A stretch of DNA of 64,000 nt, from contig NZ_JAHLOS010000014.1 of assembly GCF_018917525.1 (NCBI RefSeq), positions 1 to 64,000 of the forward strand, in the 5' to 3' direction. Both the position numbers and the translations under genes were made by a program. Each line of letters starts with the position of its first letter. Position 1 is the first letter of the stretch. Below the pieces are notes generated by a model. The model was given only the letters and a program-made list of their open reading frames with translations. It was not told where the DNA came from and ran no database searches. The stretch comes from Enterococcus raffinosus. GTDB lineage: Bacteria; Bacillota; Bacilli; Lactobacillales; Enterococcaceae. This document shows, piece by piece, positions 62,642 to 64,000 of the stretch.

Positions 62642-63670
62642 ATGATCTGGCAATTTATAATCAGAAACAAAACGCAACAACATCTGCGGTTGCTTGAGTT
62701 AATCAATGAAGAACAATATACAGTTACTGAAATGGCTAAACAACTCCGTGTAAGTATTAAATCAGCGATGCGTTATAGTGATGAATTACAGCAAAAGGGT
62801 TACGTAATAAAAGGAAAAACCTGGCGAATTAATCGTCGTCGCTATCCCAATTTCTTAGAGCTTCATCGGAAAGTGTTAATGCAGGACCCGCTCTTTCAAG
62901 TTTTTAAACATTTTCTTTGGCAGCAGCCGTATACAGAAAAGGGCTATGCCAAGATAAGAGAATTAAATAAACGATTGGTTCATTTCAATCTTTGGGTGAA
63001 TCGGCAAGCAGGGAGTCTTTTAGGTGATCCGGGTACCATTTTGTTGTTACAATTACGCTATTTGAGAGATTTCTATTATTTTGAAGAAGGCGAAGTTTAT
63101 CAACAAATCGATCAATATTATAAAGACCAACCAATACCTTCAGTGAACCAAGCATTATTTCCAGATAGAATGCTAATCAATCGCTTTATTGAGGAATTCG
63201 GTATACAGGAGAATATAGCTGAGTATCTCTTCTTTGACCATATGCGTTACCATTTTCAACGATTCACTGAATTCTATCAGTCTCACCAAAATTATCAGAC
63301 AGACTTGTATCTGGAAGTCAAAAGGGCCAGTAGGATTATTGAGGACGCGATCGCTTGGGAAGGTGAAGTGTTAAGAAACACATTCAATGTGAAGCTTTTG
63401 GATCTGTTTTTTGGGCTATCTCAAGGCCTTCCCGTACTACTCTTCAATTTAAAATGGAAGCAAGAGGCGGTTTCGTCAAATTATGTTCATCTTAGTAGGG
63501 AAGTAAAACGGCAAATTCCGATGCTGAGGAATTGTCAAAATGAAGGGCTGGCTTTGGCCTTGAAAAACATTGTGGTTGCAAGTCATCAAGTCGCGTTGAA
63601 AACGACGCCTACTTTAGATTACTCTTTAAAGATTCAGGAGAAATATCAGATGGTTTTATTATCTGATTAA
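62642..63670 (+). CDS. Mga-like transcriptional regulator
   Basis: A 342-residue protein. The N-terminus has a helix-turn-helix (QYTVTEMAKQLRVSIKSAMR, about residues 28-47) and a second winged-helix region; the remainder is helical and resembles the Mga/AtxA regulators whose activity is often tuned by PTS phosphorylation. I see no clear PRD histidines. The frame opens upstream at 62564, inside the promoter; ATG 62642 preceded by AAGAGGAGA is the start. It follows copB, from which it is separated by a terminator, so it need not control copper genes. Confidence 0.62.
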   Translation: MIWQFIIRNKTQQHLRLLELINEEQYTVTEMAKQLRVSIKSAMRYSDELQQKGYVIKGKTWRINRRRYPNFLELHRKVLMQDPLFQVFKHFLWQQPYTEKGYAKIRELNKRLVHFNLWVNRQAGSLLGDPGTILLLQLRYLRDFYYFEEGEVYQQIDQYYKDQPIPSVNQALFPDRMLINRFIEEFGIQENIAEYLFFDHMRYHFQRFTEFYQSHQNYQTDLYLEVKRASRIIEDAIAWEGEVLRNTFNVKLLDLFFGLSQGLPVLLFNLKWKQEAVSSNYVHLSREVKRQIPMLRNCQNEGLALALKNIVVASHQVALKTTPTLDYSLKIQEKYQMVLLSD

Positions 63671-63707
63671 GGAAAATTAGATCAAGATTTTTCTTAAAGA
63701 AAGGTTA

Positions 63708-63775
63708 TGCTATAATGATGAGGACTACGATAAGAGTGTCGTTCTATTTCGCGTGATCTTGATCGTTCGCGTGAT
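63708..63775 (+). promoter_or_regulatory. Promoter and leader with direct repeats before the antitoxin-like gene
   Basis: TGCTATAAT (63708-63716) is an extended -10. In the leader, TTCGCGTGAT occurs at 63748-63757 and 63766-63775, 18 bases apart. The leader to the ATG is about 125 bases. Confidence 0.5.
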
Positions 63776-63850
63776 TTTTAGAAGGGGATACAGTTGAAAA
63801 TAAGGGGTAGTTCTTACATTTGAAGAGCTAGGAAGTAGGAGGAGAGCAGA

Positions 63851-64000
63851 ATGGGATTGCGAAAATTAGATGTTCCGACATCTTCAATTACAGAAGTAAA
63901 AAAATCACCAATGGATGTTTTTGCTCAAGCTCGTAAAGCAGAGACCGGAGTTTATATTTTTAACCGCGAGAAAATTGCAGGTGTGATGCTGACTAAGGAA
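63851..64000 (+). CDS. Phd/YefM-type antitoxin-like protein (partial)
   Basis: The first 50 residues of a gene that continues past the window. MGLRKLDVPTSSITEVKKSP followed by MDVFAQARKAETGVYIFNRE and KIAGVMLTKE resembles the Phd/YefM antitoxin fold: DNA-binding N-terminal region for autorepression. TAGGAGGAG lies a few bases before ATG 63851. Whether a toxin gene follows cannot be seen. Confidence 0.65.
   Translation, partial: MGLRKLDVPTSSITEVKKSPMDVFAQARKAETGVYIFNREKIAGVMLTKE

Overview
The window reads as chromosomal DNA of a low-GC Gram-positive lactic bacterium, most likely an Enterococcus. The strongest pointers are a complete copY-copZ-copA-copB operon with two TACAnnTGTA boxes (the Enterococcus hirae arrangement), a Gls24/AmaP stress operon, an hrtB-hrtA heme-efflux pair with a divergent TetR gene, and the Firmicutes block dnaX-ybaB-recR-tmk-darA-holB-ricT-yabA-rsmI. 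Species cannot be fixed from the sequence alone. I see no rRNA, tRNA, CRISPR array, insertion sequence or prophage.

Layout. 1-8300: small metabolic genes (YbgA-like protein, zinc-less alcohol dehydrogenase-type oxidoreductase, cyclase-family hydrolase, nitroreductase), an ACT/UPF0210 pair and a large FtsX-type permease. 8310-10576: a T-box leader and a threonyl-tRNA synthetase whose editing site looks destroyed. 10609-13054: TetR regulator and hrtBA with a 19-bp operator. 13203-24106: nucleoid-associated protein, P1 peptidase, the amaP-DUF2273-gls24 operon, an ABC1 kinase and a run of small membrane proteins ending in azlCD. 24276-35509: a two-component system divergent from a MacB-like ABC transporter, a YdcF-type protein, a D,D-carboxypeptidase and a three-gene operon resembling Bacillus ydjI-ydjG-ydjH. 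35692-42666: DNA replication/repair and cyclic-di-AMP/ribosome modification genes. 42818-53119: ammonium uptake (amt-glnK with a GlnR box), BaeRF-like protein, cold-shock protein, and dinG-ypmB-aspB-asnS. 53162-55021: an unusual locus, described next. 55270-62532: metal efflux (cadA, then copYZAB), followed by an Mga-like regulator and the start of a Phd-type antitoxin gene at the right edge.

The most unusual region is 53162-55088: four tandem genes for 65-66-residue peptides with a nearly identical hydrophobic N-terminus, a variable acidic middle and an invariant EKIGF ending, preceded by an 82-residue helical protein and a TetR regulator. The same palindrome (core ACCGACTGTCGGT) stands in front of both the regulator and the peptide operon, so they form one regulatory unit. 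I cannot match the peptides to a known family. The second notable point is the threonyl-tRNA synthetase with intact catalytic and zinc residues but no recognisable HxxxH or CxxxH editing motifs.

Several intergenic regions carry structure: three related hairpin repeats, two of which show compensatory changes in their stems; two long imperfect palindromes (1645-1751 and 24111-24258); an orphan leftward terminator near 45210; and candidate operators for GlnR, Fur, ArsR-type and CopY repressors.
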